A stretch of DNA of 64,000 nt, from the NCBI GenBank assembly GCA_029706075.1, contig JAINUG010000109.1:1826501-1890500 (forward strand), written 5' to 3'. The notes beneath the pieces are model-generated. The model was given only the letters and a program-made list of their open reading frames with translations. It was not told the origin of the DNA and ran no database searches. Position 1 is the stretch's first letter. Each line of letters opens with the position of its first letter. This document shows positions 31,903 through 42,025 of this stretch, in pieces. A program made the translations under genes and the position numbers. The DNA comes from Aldrovandia affinis. Lineage: Eukaryota > Chordata > Actinopteri > Notacanthiformes > Halosauridae.

Positions 31903-32741
31903 GTTTCGGATAGTCAAGCACGCGCCCCACAGTCTGGATCACATACCGCCTATGGCCAAGTAGTCTGTGGGTGGGAGTTGCGTGGGGCAAAACATAAATA
32001 CCATCGACCACGGAGGGAGGTTTCACTTGGTAACGTACTCTTCATCCTTCCAATGGCGACTCCCCTAATCAATCTTACACCTGTGATCTGTCTGCGCCAG
32101 CCGCACAGTTTGTGCAGTTCTCCAGAGTTAAAATAACGGCTGGCTGGCTGAACGCGTTTTATATGGCATGCTTGCCAGTGCAGGCCCTGCCCATCTGACA
32201 GTTACAACGATGTAATTGGCCTTAAATTTACGATTGGACATTTAGTTTCCATTCCATTTATTGGGGAATAAAGAAAAACGGGGTTAGAAGAGTAGTTTAC
32301 TGGAGTGGCTCTTTAATAGGTATACATATTCCTTATAAAAAACAGTAGGCTACTCCTTAATCTGAACGCATCTCGTATGAAGTTCAACTGTATAAGAGCC
32401 GGATCCTCAATTTATTTCTGTAGAGTTGAAATGCTTGTTCTGCAGTTGAACATTTTGGGGTGTTTGCCTTTGATCGTGCGCGAGACCTTGCAGACAATTT
32501 GCAGGGAGGAAAGATATTGGGGCTGAAGGCAAAGACGAGGGGGAAATGAAGATTCCTGACAGACACCAAGCCTGTAGGAAACCTGATCGTCGTCAGGTAC
32601 GAGAATAGCTCGGAGAAGCCAGGAGAGCTGGCCCTGTGACCATAACTGCCTGCCGGGCGAAGCTGAAGCACTGCCGCGAAGCAAATCCTACCTCTCCTGT
32701 CTCATGACTGTAGTCTCCTTAAAGTTTCTGGACAGCATTTA
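31903..32741. other. Non-coding, no recognised feature
   Basis: Unique-looking sequence. The two overlapping minus-strand frames at 32384-32684 show no domain. Confidence 0.4.
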
Positions 32742-32836
32742 ACATTACATTACATTACATTACAGACATTTGGCAGACGCTCTTATCCAGAGCGACGTAC
32801 AACAAAGTGTTAACCGTAGTCAAGAACAGTTTAGCT

Positions 32837-33305
32837 CAGGGGTGGCTAACCAGTCAGAGACTAAGAGCCAAATTTTTACTGTGTTACCGCAAAGAGCCAC
32901 ATCACCGGGGGGAGCTACACGCGAAATAAAACCTGTTCATTCATTTCGCGGACCGGGGGGGGGTGCTACACGCGAAATAAAACCGGACACCAGTTCATTT
33001 ATTTCGCGGACCGGAAGGGGGTGGTAAGAGGAATAAAAAAAATTGCGCCCCTCCTAATTTTAAATCCGGTGCATGAAACCAGTCCGTGGTGCAATAAAGG
33101 TTGGGGACCGCTGCCCTAGTGTTTTTTTCGTCTTCTGAAATTTTGCGAGCGGTGCGCGTTTGACGAAAATACCGTATTGAACTCAAGCGAAGCGAACACG
33201 CACATTAAAAAAACAAAAACACAAACTTCGATATGAACGTAAGAGCCGCATGAAACCAGGCAAAGAGCCGCATGCGGCTCGGGAGCCGCGGGTTGGCCAC
33301 CCCTG
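32837..33305. mobile_element. hAT element inserted in the LINE, 469 bp
   Basis: Ends CAGGGGTGGCTAACC and GGTTGGCCACCCCTG, with perfect 8-bp target duplication GTTTAGCT at 32829-32836 and 33306-33313. The interior has repeated ACGCGAAATAAAACC phrases, and GGTTGGGGACCGCTGCCCTA near 33100, itself a hAT-type end, so a second element may be nested inside. The uninterrupted site is visible in LINE copy 1 near 24270-24280. Confidence 0.96.
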
Positions 33306-33540
33306 GTTTAGCTGAAAGCCACGCTAGCGGGAAGTACAGTTCCTAGGTGCTAGGAGCAACCACATAGTTAAACTAGGACCCTGTAGGTAAATCTGTAGCC
33401 ACAATTAAAAGGTAGCAATAAAGCAATCAGTGCGGAAAATAATGCCTAAGCCTAATACAATACATAAACAAGTAGACATGTGTAATACTAAGCAACTACG
33501 TCCCTAAATTAACAAAAACCGGACTACGGGGAGAGGTGCA

Positions 33541-33962
33541 CCCTGAAGAGGTGAGTCTTCAGTCGTCGCTTGAAGGTGGCTAGGGTCTCAGCTGTTCTGA
33601 CTTCCACAGGAAGGTCATTCCACCATCGTGGAGCCAGAACCGACAGGAGACGTGACCGGGAAGCGCAGGTGCGGAGGGGGGGGGGAGGTGCTAGGCGTAG
33701 CAGAACGGAGTGGTCTGGCAGGTGTGTAGGGTTTGAAGATCTTGAGGAGGTATGTTGGGGCTGATCCCTTGACTGCCTGGTATGCTAGGACCAATGTTTT
33801 GAATTTGATGCGAGCTATAACAGGCAGCCAGTGGAGGGTAGTGAGCAGGGGGGTGACATGGGAGTGTCTACGAAGGTTGTAGACCAGACGGGCTGCAGCG
33901 TTCTGGATGAGTTGCAGGGGTCTGATGGCAGATGCGGGAAGGCCAGCCAGGAGCGAGTTGCA
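33541..33962 (-). pseudogene. L2-type reverse transcriptase C-terminal fragment
   Basis: Minus-strand reading gives CNSLLAGLPASAIRPLQLIQ, NAAARLVYNL, LLTTLHWLPVIARIKFKTLV, then a frameshift in a C-run near 33675, and RTAETLATFKRRLKTHLFRV. The ATFKRRLK region is what copy 1 lost. Not functional. Confidence 0.92.
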
Positions 33963-34785
33963 ACGACATGTGAATGCACTGTTTTGAACGGATGTACAAA
34001 TATTAAACACATACTTGATAAGCGATCAGGAGGATCTAGTATCTGATTGGATGCAGCCCTGTTGAGTGTTTTTACCCCCCTCTCTCCAATCCGACAACAA
34101 GAAGGCAATTCTTCAGATGGAGCATTGAATCACAGTGCACGGTCCCATGACTAGGCTATCCCAGTACCACACAACAGTCCTAAAGCTCATGTTCAGTGGA
34201 AGTGTAAAAACAAAGCAAACGTTTGTCTATAGAGATAAATACACAATATAATTTTTAAAAAACCGTAATAAAGCGCCAACTGTGCAAATTAAGTGCAGTA
34301 GGTAACATACAGGTAAATCTTACAGTGACTGAACCGAATGAATACAACGTGCATCTATGAACACTGATCAAACGTGGAAGTTTTGTAAAAAAAAAAATCA
34401 TCGCTGGTTTTACTCCCAAAGGTGAGAAAAATAGATCGTAGTTATTCATCATTAAAACTTTCTTGTACTTTTTAGTTTCGAAGGTAGCCTACATTCCCCG
34501 CTGTATTGAAAACACTTTATGCACTGCTTCGTAATGTAGGTTATCTTAAGTCTTGTATTTCTTTAATGACACACAATCAGTTAATTTTTTGTGTTTGTTT
34601 GTCTTTTTCCCCCCCGTGAAACGATTAATATTGGCCTACATTTTTGGTAAATGGTGTAATTTTGTTATATAAGGTGCAATCGTTTTAATTAATTATATTT
34701 TGGTTTGATTTTGTAGTTGCCTATTGCTACTTTAATTATGGAAACTAAATGTAAATATACATTGAATGCTACATCACTGTTTTAG
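33963..34785. other. Non-coding, AT-rich
   Basis: Upstream flank of the zeb1 promoter. No exon or recognised repeat. Confidence 0.4.
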
Positions 34786-34919
34786 CCCTTTGGAAGTGCA
34801 TTCCAAAACAAGTGTAACATCACAAAAACGCATATTTAAAAAGCGCACACAGATTTTCAACAAAAAATACATATAAAATAACTGTATTTTTTCACACGGT
34901 GGAACCTGCCTCTAAAGGG
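34786..34919. mobile_element. piggyBac-like MITE near the zeb1 promoter
   Basis: Left end CCCTTTGGAAGTGC, right end CTGCCTCTAAAGGG, followed by TTAA (34920-34923) and preceded by TTAG (34782-34785), a one-base mutated TTAA. About 134 bp, non-coding. It ends roughly 450 bp before the zeb1 start codon. Confidence 0.65.
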
Positions 34920-34989
34920 TTAAAGACCCGAGAAATAAATGTATGTTTTTTCGGTTATAAGTAAGGTGGAGTTGCTCCGCTGAGAGTGC

Positions 34990-35367
34990 AGATACCACTG
35001 CAAGCCCAACTGATGGTTGCACGTTACCTGTCCAGGAATCACCTGCAGATAACTTTTTCTTTAACCAAACTTGGAACCTCCAATTGCGAACGTACCAGGT
35101 AGCAGTATGGAGCGTGCAAGCAGCGGTACACAGCCATTAGCGCGTGTCCGTGCTGGGGGCGGCCCAAGGGGCAGACAGGCAAACGTCACGGGGGCAGTGG
35201 GAAGTAGGGAGCAAGGGAGCTCGAGAGGTGTTAGCAGCAAGAAGGTGATGTCGTAAAGCGGACTGTCGTAAACCAGGTGCAGGGAGGGGAGGTGGAGTGG
35301 AGGGAGGAGGGGTGGGGGCGAGGGAGGAGGTGACTCTCCGGCAGCATTTAGCCACAGCGAAAGGATC
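34990..35367 (+). promoter_or_regulatory. zeb1 promoter / 5'UTR, CpG- and G-rich
   Basis: CpG density rises from about 35080 and stays high to exon 1. No TATA box is obvious, fitting a CpG-type promoter. The transcription start cannot be fixed from sequence. E2-box motifs bound by ZEB proteins occur as CACCTG (35040-35045) and CAGGTG (35274-35279). A purine/G-rich tract lies at 35281-35330. Known biology: mammalian ZEB1 promoters are also G-rich with E-boxes; homology here is inferred. Confidence 0.65.
35281..35330 (+). promoter_or_regulatory. G-rich purine tract, possible G-quadruplex
   Basis: Runs of GGG/GGGG repeat at short spacing (AGGGAGGGGAGG, AGGGAGGAGGGG, TGGGGGCGAGGG). At least four G-runs of three or more lie within about 50 bp on the coding strand, immediately 5' of the zeb1 start. 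Folding is untested. Confidence 0.55.
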
Positions 35368-35425
35368 ATGGCGGATGGCCCCAGGTGTAAGCGCAGAAAA
35401 CAGGCGAATCCGAGGAGGAATAGCG
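35368..35425 (+). CDS. zeb1 first coding exon (zinc finger E-box-binding homeobox 1)
   Basis: ATG at 35368 encodes MADGPRCKRRKQANPRRNS, then one base (G, 35425) of a split codon and the donor GTGAGT (35426-35431). This is the near-invariant N-terminus of ZEB1; human has Asn where this has Ser at residue 19. The phase-1 exon end matches the known gene. ZEB2 carries extra residues (MKQPI) before MADG; the codons upstream here do not encode them, favouring zeb1. ZEB1 is a nuclear repressor with two zinc-finger clusters and a homeodomain, binding CACCTG E2-boxes and driving EMT; those domains lie in later exons beyond this window. This basic N-terminal peptide alone has no DNA-binding domain. Whether this is zeb1a or zeb1b cannot be told. 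Confidence 0.88.
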
Positions 35426-35859
35426 GTGAGTAAATATGTCCTGATCTGGCTCTCTGTTCTTGAGAAAAGTGGTCCAGCAGCTGGATTTCTCGTCCCCGAC
35501 TCTCCTACGACTTTGAGAGTTTTTGAATCTTGTTTTAGTTAGTTCAAGAGTATGAAAGTAGTGGCTAAGTCCGCTCTGTATTATAGCTGGCTATCCCAAT
35601 GTGGTGTACCGTTATACCTGGCTCGCTTCTCTCTCTCCGCCTAGCGGTCCAGCGCTCCCAGGACCGTTATACGCACCTTATCTCTAAGCTATAGATCTTG
35701 CCTTTGTTTCCCCGTTCATGTTTATGTCTTGTTACTTTTACTTTTAGTCCAAGAAGCCACTCTGTCGTGAGATTTCTAACTTCGATGAGTTGATGTAAGA
35801 CTCTTCTCTCTGCTTTTCGCCGCTTTTCCCAAACGGAAACTTATCAGCTGGCGTGCTTG

Positions 35860-36560
35860 CTAGCTGGCTGGCTAGCTAGTTTCATTACCTGGTTTTCAAC
35901 GGAGTAAAAATAAATTGTATTCATTACAATGAAATGTTGAACAATATCCCTGCATCCTATTTAAAATATTATTTGGGAATTAGTTAGCTGGTACTTAGAT
36001 ACATATGCTGATTCATTTCTTACGGACGTCTTAAGGGGATAGTAGCCTGATAACCCTCCTGTGCTTGCATGGTCAGGTAACGTTATTATATACACTGTTG
36101 CTGCTAAACTCTGGTATTTGATTATTGTGTTATTTAAAATTGTACAGCGGAGAGCTATCTTGGAACAATCATTTTATTTCCTCGCGATGTTATGTTTTCC
36201 CCAGAGATTTACATGTTCTCCTTTTTAGGTAACGGAGCGTTTTGTTTACAGCGAGCACGCTGGCTAACTATCTAGCTAGCTAAGTAAGGTAATAGCTAGC
36301 TGGCTGACTACCTATTATTTTTTGTAGCAAAATAAGCTAGCTAAGTTAACTAACCACGGGTTTGAGACGTATTTCACTTAAAGAGATACGTCTGATTGTT
36401 CTTCTGAAGTTTAAAAAGTATAATGCACTTATCGTGGTGGTTGCGGATTTTTTATTTCCTTAAAGATGCTTAAAATTTGAAAATATTGTTCTGAAAGCTG
36501 CGCTTGTTGTGTGGGAGCAATCTAGCTAGCTACAGTAACTAGCAAGCAAGCTAAAGCCAG
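35860..36560. repeat. GCTAGCTA-rich low-complexity clusters beside exon 1
   Basis: Clusters such as GCTAGCTGGCTGGCTAGCTA (about 35860), CTATCTAGCTAGCTAAG (36268) and TCTAGCTAGCTACAG (36520) recur, and again at 37175-37200. The same motif class occurs inside the hAT-like element at 22750-22800. Function unknown. Confidence 0.6.
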
Positions 36561-36777
36561 GAGAGAACAGAAGGGGCGTCACTGCTTTCTGTTGTGGACA
36601 ACTGCTGCAGTCTAAATAAGAAATGCATTTACATAAAGTTACCACCGCTTGAGGTTTGCTAGCTCGCTAACTACACATCCTAAAGGTGCTTGGTGGACCG
36701 TAATGGCATTGTGTTATTTGTTGTTGGAAGTTAGGGCGTGTATCATTTCATTGTGCATTTTTTCTGTCTCTCTTTGT

Positions 36778-36778
<1 letters not shown>

Positions 36779-36804
<26 letters not shown>
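36779..36804. repeat. (AT)13 microsatellite
   Basis: Uninterrupted AT dinucleotide repeat. Confidence 0.95.
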
Positions 36805-36809
<5 letters not shown>

Positions 36810-38685
36810 TTGGCAGTTGTGTACTTTGTTGAGATTACCCCAATGCTTTTATTTTTTTGTGAGTGAAAGTAGATAATTTAGCTCAGTGTTTGTTTTTTCC
36901 TTATCCTTTTCATGTACATCCTTGTAATGTGTGTATTTATACCGCTAACTTGTGTATTTGCCTCATTTGTGTGCAAACTATGTTCTTAAATCTGAAATAG
37001 GTTCCATACTTATCAAAACGTGTCTGTATTTTACCTGTCTTTTTAATCCTCGCACATAAATAAATAAATAAATAATTAAAGAAGTATGTTTGAAATCTTT
37101 TGGAGCGTTTGGATATTGCAAGCTAACGAAAACGGCATTTCCTGCTACCTCTGACGACATGTGTATGACACAAAGCTAGCTACAGCTAGCTACAGCTAAG
37201 TGAGCCACCCTGTACAGGAGCCATAAACCTGTTTACCTGGACAGGAAATAACGGGACCTTCAAATGTGCTTCGTAAAAGCAAACCCACTCTTATAATACC
37301 TGGAGATATTAATTTACAGACAGTGTTAGGAAATCGTTTCATGAAAACCGATCTCTTTGAAAGCAGAAGAGAAAGACTACTCCTAATCGCTGCAGCAAAT
37401 GGCAACTTGTGCAGGTAGAAAAAATATGGTGTTTAGTTTCCCCTGCATGTTGTCAGCGCTAATGTTATCTTTTGTGTATTGGATTCGTTCGTGTGGAAAC
37501 TATGCATTCATCGTGTGTAATGTCCATTTTTGTCACTCTGTATTTTAAATTCGAAGTTTTTTTGTTAGTTTCCTTTCTTTTAGCGAACGGAGTTTTTGTG
37601 TGTAGGCTACTCGTCTCGTCTGTGCCGCCCTGTGTAAGCTGTAACGTTAGCTGAAGAGGGGGAAAAAAAGGTGTTGTCGAAAAATGAAAGTGGCGCTTAA
37701 GGTGGTTGCAAATTACACGTTGTTTCCTTTAATGTGTGTCGTTATTGTTCCATATCACGCCCTAAACGTTCCCCTTTTTATTTTCCGTTTTTTATGTCTA
37801 TAATTGTCGGTGTGAACCAGTGGGAATGGCGGTCCGTTAACCGCTACTGCAGTGCAGGCGGGGCGGGTGGTTTTTTAATGTAGGAGACGGGCCAGGTAAG
37901 CAAGGTGATATACCAGCACCTATAAAGAGGTGTTTCTAAAACGTAACCCACTTGTGACAGTATCTTTCTGGGACATGTATTTCTGGAAACGCACGGTTTC
38001 GTAAGAATGCGATATTAACGTCAATGAACGTTACATCTGTGTATTGGCATCCCACGGTTTAGTAATACGCGCGGTGTTATTTATGTATTATCACGTATTT
38101 TCCTCTTGTCGTGCTATGATGTATTGGTTAACGTTTTTCCGCCTCTTTATATATATATTTTACATTATTGGACTTATTTGATGTAAAATATTTATATATG
38201 TGTGTTTTAAAATAAAATAAGCCTATTATTTTGAACAAGTAAAATTAGTTTCGACATTGTTATGAGGGCAAATACTAGATTATGACACACACATATCAAA
38301 TTAGTAGGTGGATGTGTCACGTGTTAACGGGGCATTTTTGCGTGGAGGTGCTGACTTTGCCATACCCTGTGTGTTATGGATGTGTAAGTGACACTCCAAT
38401 ACCGTCTACACGAACTGAAACAGTTGTGTGACTTATTCTGAATGCTTAGCCTACATTTTAATTGCTTTGCTTTATTTATCATGTGGCTACCGTGTACGGC
38501 TGTTACTGTGATCTGACCAACAGCAGGAGAAGAGGTATTAGATGTATTCTTATTAGGTCCAAAAAAGAACCGAAAAAAGGCACCCCGCCCTCTCTAAAAC
38601 ACGCCCCTTTTATGTTACACACCACAGCTTCCTGTTTCTGTTGATCGCGTTAGAATTGACATGGCTCCTCGGATTGGCCATGGTG
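36805..38685. other. Intronic unique DNA
   Basis: No transposon recognised in about 1.9 kb. A small AAAT-type run lies at 37058-37075. A short frame MATCA followed by G and GTAGAA at 37389-37410 was considered as an alternative first exon but is weak. The relative lack of repeats near exon 1 fits a regulatory region. Confidence 0.4.
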
Positions 38686-38718
38686 CACGCGCGCGTGTGT
38701 GTGTGTGTGTGTGTGTGG
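38686..38718. repeat. Alternating CG/TG tract, Z-DNA candidate
   Basis: CACGCGCGCG runs directly into (TG)n and then GGGG. Alternating purine-pyrimidine with a CG core is the classic Z-DNA-prone pattern. Confidence 0.85.
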
Positions 38719-38998
38719 GGGGCTGTATGCGTGTACTGTATAACAAAACGTTTCATGTATGCTGCTTCATTGGGGAGGGACTGATTTACCAGAGGCCAAG
38801 GCCATTATAAACAGTGATGGTGTACTTTCATTTTCAGTGATTTTGTCTGTTATATTGGAAATTACATTGAACACAGGTGGTTTACCTCCGTTACATCGGC
38901 AGAGACAATGATTTCCCAGTGTAAGGTGGAATGACTGTACAAGGGGTTTGCACAAGAATTAGGAGTGTGGTCAAATAGTCAATGATTATTATTATTAT

Positions 38999-39371
38999 TT
39001 TTTTTTTTAAATCTGATTTTCTCCCATTTTCTCCCAATTTGGTACCCAATTAGACCCGCTATGTTTGTGTCAATCCCCCCTAGTAATGTGAGTTCGCTGC
39101 CGTAGTCCTGCAACCGGTAGTGACGAAGGCGAAGTAATGCCTCCTCCGAGACGGCACTCGCCAAGCCGTTGACCGTAACCCGGTACTACAGGGCCACTCT
39201 TATGCGCAGCGAACGTCATGTCGGCTTCCCTCCCCCCTCCCTGGGGCGGACAGCCAATCGCCGCACCTGGTGGCACCCCAGCCAGAGCCGACTCTGGCGA
39301 GACGGGGAATTGAACCCTGGTCTCCGTGGCCAGCGTCGGACGTTGTAACCACTGGACCACGCGGGAGGCCC
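38999..39371 (-). mobile_element. tRNA-derived SINE, second family, minus strand
   Basis: The minus-strand head GGGCCTCCCGCGTGGTCCAG then TGGTTACAAC gives box A, and AGGGTTCAATTCCCC (near 39306-39320) box B, resembling a tRNA-Glu-like head. The tail CCAAATTGGGAGAAAATGGG ends in an A-run (T-run at 38999 on plus). CAAATAGT-like flanks at about 38972 and 39371 look like an imperfect target duplication. Relatives at 49540, 52470, 56628 and 63626. Confidence 0.88.
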
Positions 39372-39473
39372 AAATAGTAAATTATTGACTATACAACCAT
39401 GATTGACCATTTGATATTCAAAGTGTGATATGCCTATCAGAGTATTGGTAATGGACGCTCATCCCGGTCATGA

Positions 39474-39797
39474 ACCTTCTCTGTCCTGGCACCACTATGA
39501 TGGAATGATCTCCGCACTGACATCAGGACAGTGGAATCGCTGCCCATCTGGAAAATGCACCTCTTTAGACTACCCCTGGGCTCTTAATCCACCCATCCCT
39601 ATATTATATATATGAAAAAACCTACTTGTTGCATTTATTGTTGATAATCAGCACTTGTGTTGTTTATGCTGCTTACTTGAGGAATGATATGTTTGAAGAT
39701 TGTAGCATCAAGTGGCTGTTTATCTGCTCAAGTTGAATGCACTTTCTCTAAGTCGCTATGGATAAAAGCATCTGTTGAATGATTGTAATGTAATGTA
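39474..39797 (+). mobile_element. L2-clade LINE 3' end
   Basis: Encodes APLWWNDL-like residues (CTGGCACCACTATGATGGAA) and a HLFRLPLGS-like C-terminus. It then has a 3'UTR with TGGATAAAAGCATCTGTTGA and a short TGTAA tail at 39785-39797. The hairpin stem is mutated (GCTAT-GGATA-AAAGC). 5' truncated. Confidence 0.82.
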
Positions 39798-40227
39798 CTG
39801 GTAACAATATTGATACAGAGGTGGGTTTGATTATTTCTTGAATCTGCTATTAGCTAGGGTTAGTGTGCAAACAAAAATGACAGTACTACTGAATGATTCT
39901 ATGGAGAAATAACTAGAGAATGTTGGGGAAACTCACAGGGGGAAGCGCGTGGAGGATTAATTGATCATTAGCAAACTGCGGACTAATTGATTATAAAAAA
40001 TGCTGCTTTGTACATCCCTAATAACAATATGAATTTCTACATCTTCATATTACCCATGAAATTGGTACTGTCATGGGTAGTTTCTATGGCACCGCATGGC
40101 ACACCACCATCTTTCATCTGATGTGGAAATTTAAACAGTGATAAGGGAATGAGCTGTCATGATGGATCAGATTAAAAATGTTGGCGGGGGTGGGCGAGTG
40201 AAGGTCCAGTCCTTTTTACATTGGTTG

Positions 40228-40290
40228 TTACAGGCCTTTAGCAGATGCTCTTATCCAGAGCGACTTACACACTTTAAATTTTTTTGACAT
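40228..40290 (-). mobile_element. Orphan SINE/LINE tail
   Basis: CAGGCCTTTAGCAGATGCTC followed by TTATCCAGAGCGACTTACAC: only the 3' hairpin region remains, next to a longer SINE. Confidence 0.75.
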
Positions 40291-40310
40291 ACAAATCCCC
40301 ATCCCCTCAA

Positions 40311-40502
40311 ATTACATTACATTACAGGTATTTAGCAGACGCTCTTATCCAGAGCGACTTACATTTCTTTACAATCCATTTCTTTGCTGGATATTTACTG
40401 AAGCAATTAAGGAGTAACTTACTCAAGGGTACAGCAGTACCCCACCTGGGAATCAAACCTGCAACCTCTGTGTTACAAACCCAGTTCCCCAACCATTATA
40501 AT
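40311..40502 (-). mobile_element. tRNA-headed SINE with L2-type tail, minus strand
   Basis: ATTACATTACATTACAGG tail, TTTAGCAGACGCTCTTATCC hairpin, body with CAGCAGTACCCCACCTGGGA, box B complement (GGAATCAAACCTGC) and head ending AACCATTATAA. The 5' head is slightly truncated. Confidence 0.9.
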
Positions 40503-40603
40503 AAAAATGAAAAATCTATCCAGATGTAGCGTATGGGCTCACGTGAGGCCGCTGCAGAGTGACGTGGATGAGAGTACGATTAGTTCCCGGAGTTAGGGAC
40601 TTG

Positions 40604-40830
40604 AGTCTTTAGCTCAGCGAGCTTAATCGCTCTCTTGTCGCATCGGAGATCCCCTCGGTTCGAAACTCGCTGCGGGCAAAACCAACACCGTCAGCAGTGG
40701 TGCCGTGTGACTTGGATAATACAACTGATGGCAATCGGTTGGGCCGTGGTTGTTGCCGCATGAGTTGGTACCTGACCAGATAAAAGGTTATTTCTTACTA
40801 GTACCGGTTGCACTGGTTGAAATGACGCTA
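40604..40830 (+). mobile_element. Third tRNA-derived SINE (or tRNA-like repeat)
   Basis: Box A-like TTTAGCTCAGCGAGCTTAAT and box B CTCGGTTCGAAACTCGC are spaced as in a tRNA gene. The anticodon arm does not fold cleanly and there is no paired acceptor stem, so it is a SINE head and not a working tRNA. The following 150 bp (CCGTCAGCAGTGGTGCCGTG...) are not shared with the other SINEs here. Confidence 0.65.
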
Positions 40831-41961
40831 ACATCTGAAGGGAACTTGAGTATGTTTTGAAAATAGCATTTCTATTTCAAAGTCATCAAAAGGCGCCTTA
40901 TTGGCTGGCACAAAAAACTATATAATTTGGCCCAGCTCTGTTAAAAGTGAGAAATTTATGCCTGGCAGTGTTACGTTTATGGAAGCTTAGGGAATTCTCT
41001 TACAACATTAGAATGGGGAAAATTCATTAGCATTCCTAATTCTGACCCTCAACAGCCACTGTTGCTTTAGTAATAATTATAATAATGGTGTTAGTTTTAA
41101 ATTAGTTGACAGAATACTTTTAAAAGTATGGGATGTTGGGGGTCAGATATTAGGCCTAGTTTTTATTGGGCTGATTATTGTAGTGATATTTAGACTTATT
41201 ACCAGTTTTATATAAAAATACAAGAACTAGACAGAAATACATGTAATTAATTAATTTAAAGAAATGAATGAGTGACTTAACATTATGGAAACTATCAGCA
41301 GCTGTTGCCGATTCCTTTTCATGAAGTCACTTCATAACTGTTATTTTCTTGTCCATTTAATTTATGTAAACAATTTTTGTGTCCATTTAAGTGCTGTGAA
41401 TGAAGAGCCCTGTATGTGAGGTTTTTGAATGGCCTTTGAACTAAATAATGAAGGCAATGTATATAACTGAAAGTACGGAAAGGATAATTGATAGTTTCTC
41501 CTCTTCCATTTTTTGAAACAATAATAACTGGGGGAAAAAACACTCCAGGCTTAATATGATCACAAACCGAATTAGATCAACATGTAGTAAAATGCTTCAA
41601 GCATGCAATACAGATGTAAAAAAAAGGGTTAAAGTTCAGGGCAGGCCAATGATATGCCGGCCTTAGGACGGCTCCTCCCATCTTAGATGGAGTCCAGCTA
41701 CTAAGCAATGTGCTCTGAGACTTTGGGGAACTCTCAGCCGAAGCTGTTGTCCAGATCCTGGTGCATGTTCATTTCACTTGCTTAATTTGTGAGGAGTGCA
41801 CAAGCCAAACGTGATCTTGTCTTTTGTTGCCTTGTTAGCATCACTTGTACATTGTAGATATTGGTCTTAGCACCCAACGCGCACCTATCGAGTGCCCTCT
41901 TCACTTTCTGCCCAACTATTCTTGTGTCTGAGCACCACACATTGTGGTTAGATCCCTTTAA
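40831..41961. other. Intronic AT-rich DNA
   Basis: No gene or repeat recognised. Confidence 0.4.
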
Positions 41962-42021
41962 CCCTTTGAGGAGTGAGTTTATACAGAGTTCCATCAGAGT
42001 GCGACAGTGCTCCCCAAAGGG
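41962..42021. mobile_element. 60-bp piggyBac-like mini-element
   Basis: Ends CCCTTTGAGGAG and CTCCCCAAAGGG form an inverted repeat with one mismatch, and TTAA flanks both sides (41958-41961 and 42022-42025), the exact piggyBac target duplication. The inside is only about 36 bp. Confidence 0.85.
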
Positions 42022-42025
42022 TTAA

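Larger units (their letters stand above)
32742..33962 (-). mobile_element. 5'-truncated L2-clade LINE (UnaL2-like), copy 2, split by a hAT element
   Basis: TGTAA-type tail and the GCTCT-GGATA-AGAGC hairpin at 32742-32805, then 3'UTR. The hAT element at 32837-33305 interrupts it, and it resumes with GAAAGCCACGCTAGCGGG. It is closely similar to 24185-25414 but truncated earlier, at about 33962. Same orientation as copy 1. Confidence 0.94.

Noticed and set aside
35297-35542. 81-codon frame across zeb1 exon 1 in another frame
   Set aside because: It crosses the GTGAGT donor; the conserved ZEB1 peptide is in a different frame.
40604-40680. Functional tRNA gene
   Set aside because: Boxes A and B are present, but the anticodon arm and acceptor stem do not fold properly; better read as a SINE head.
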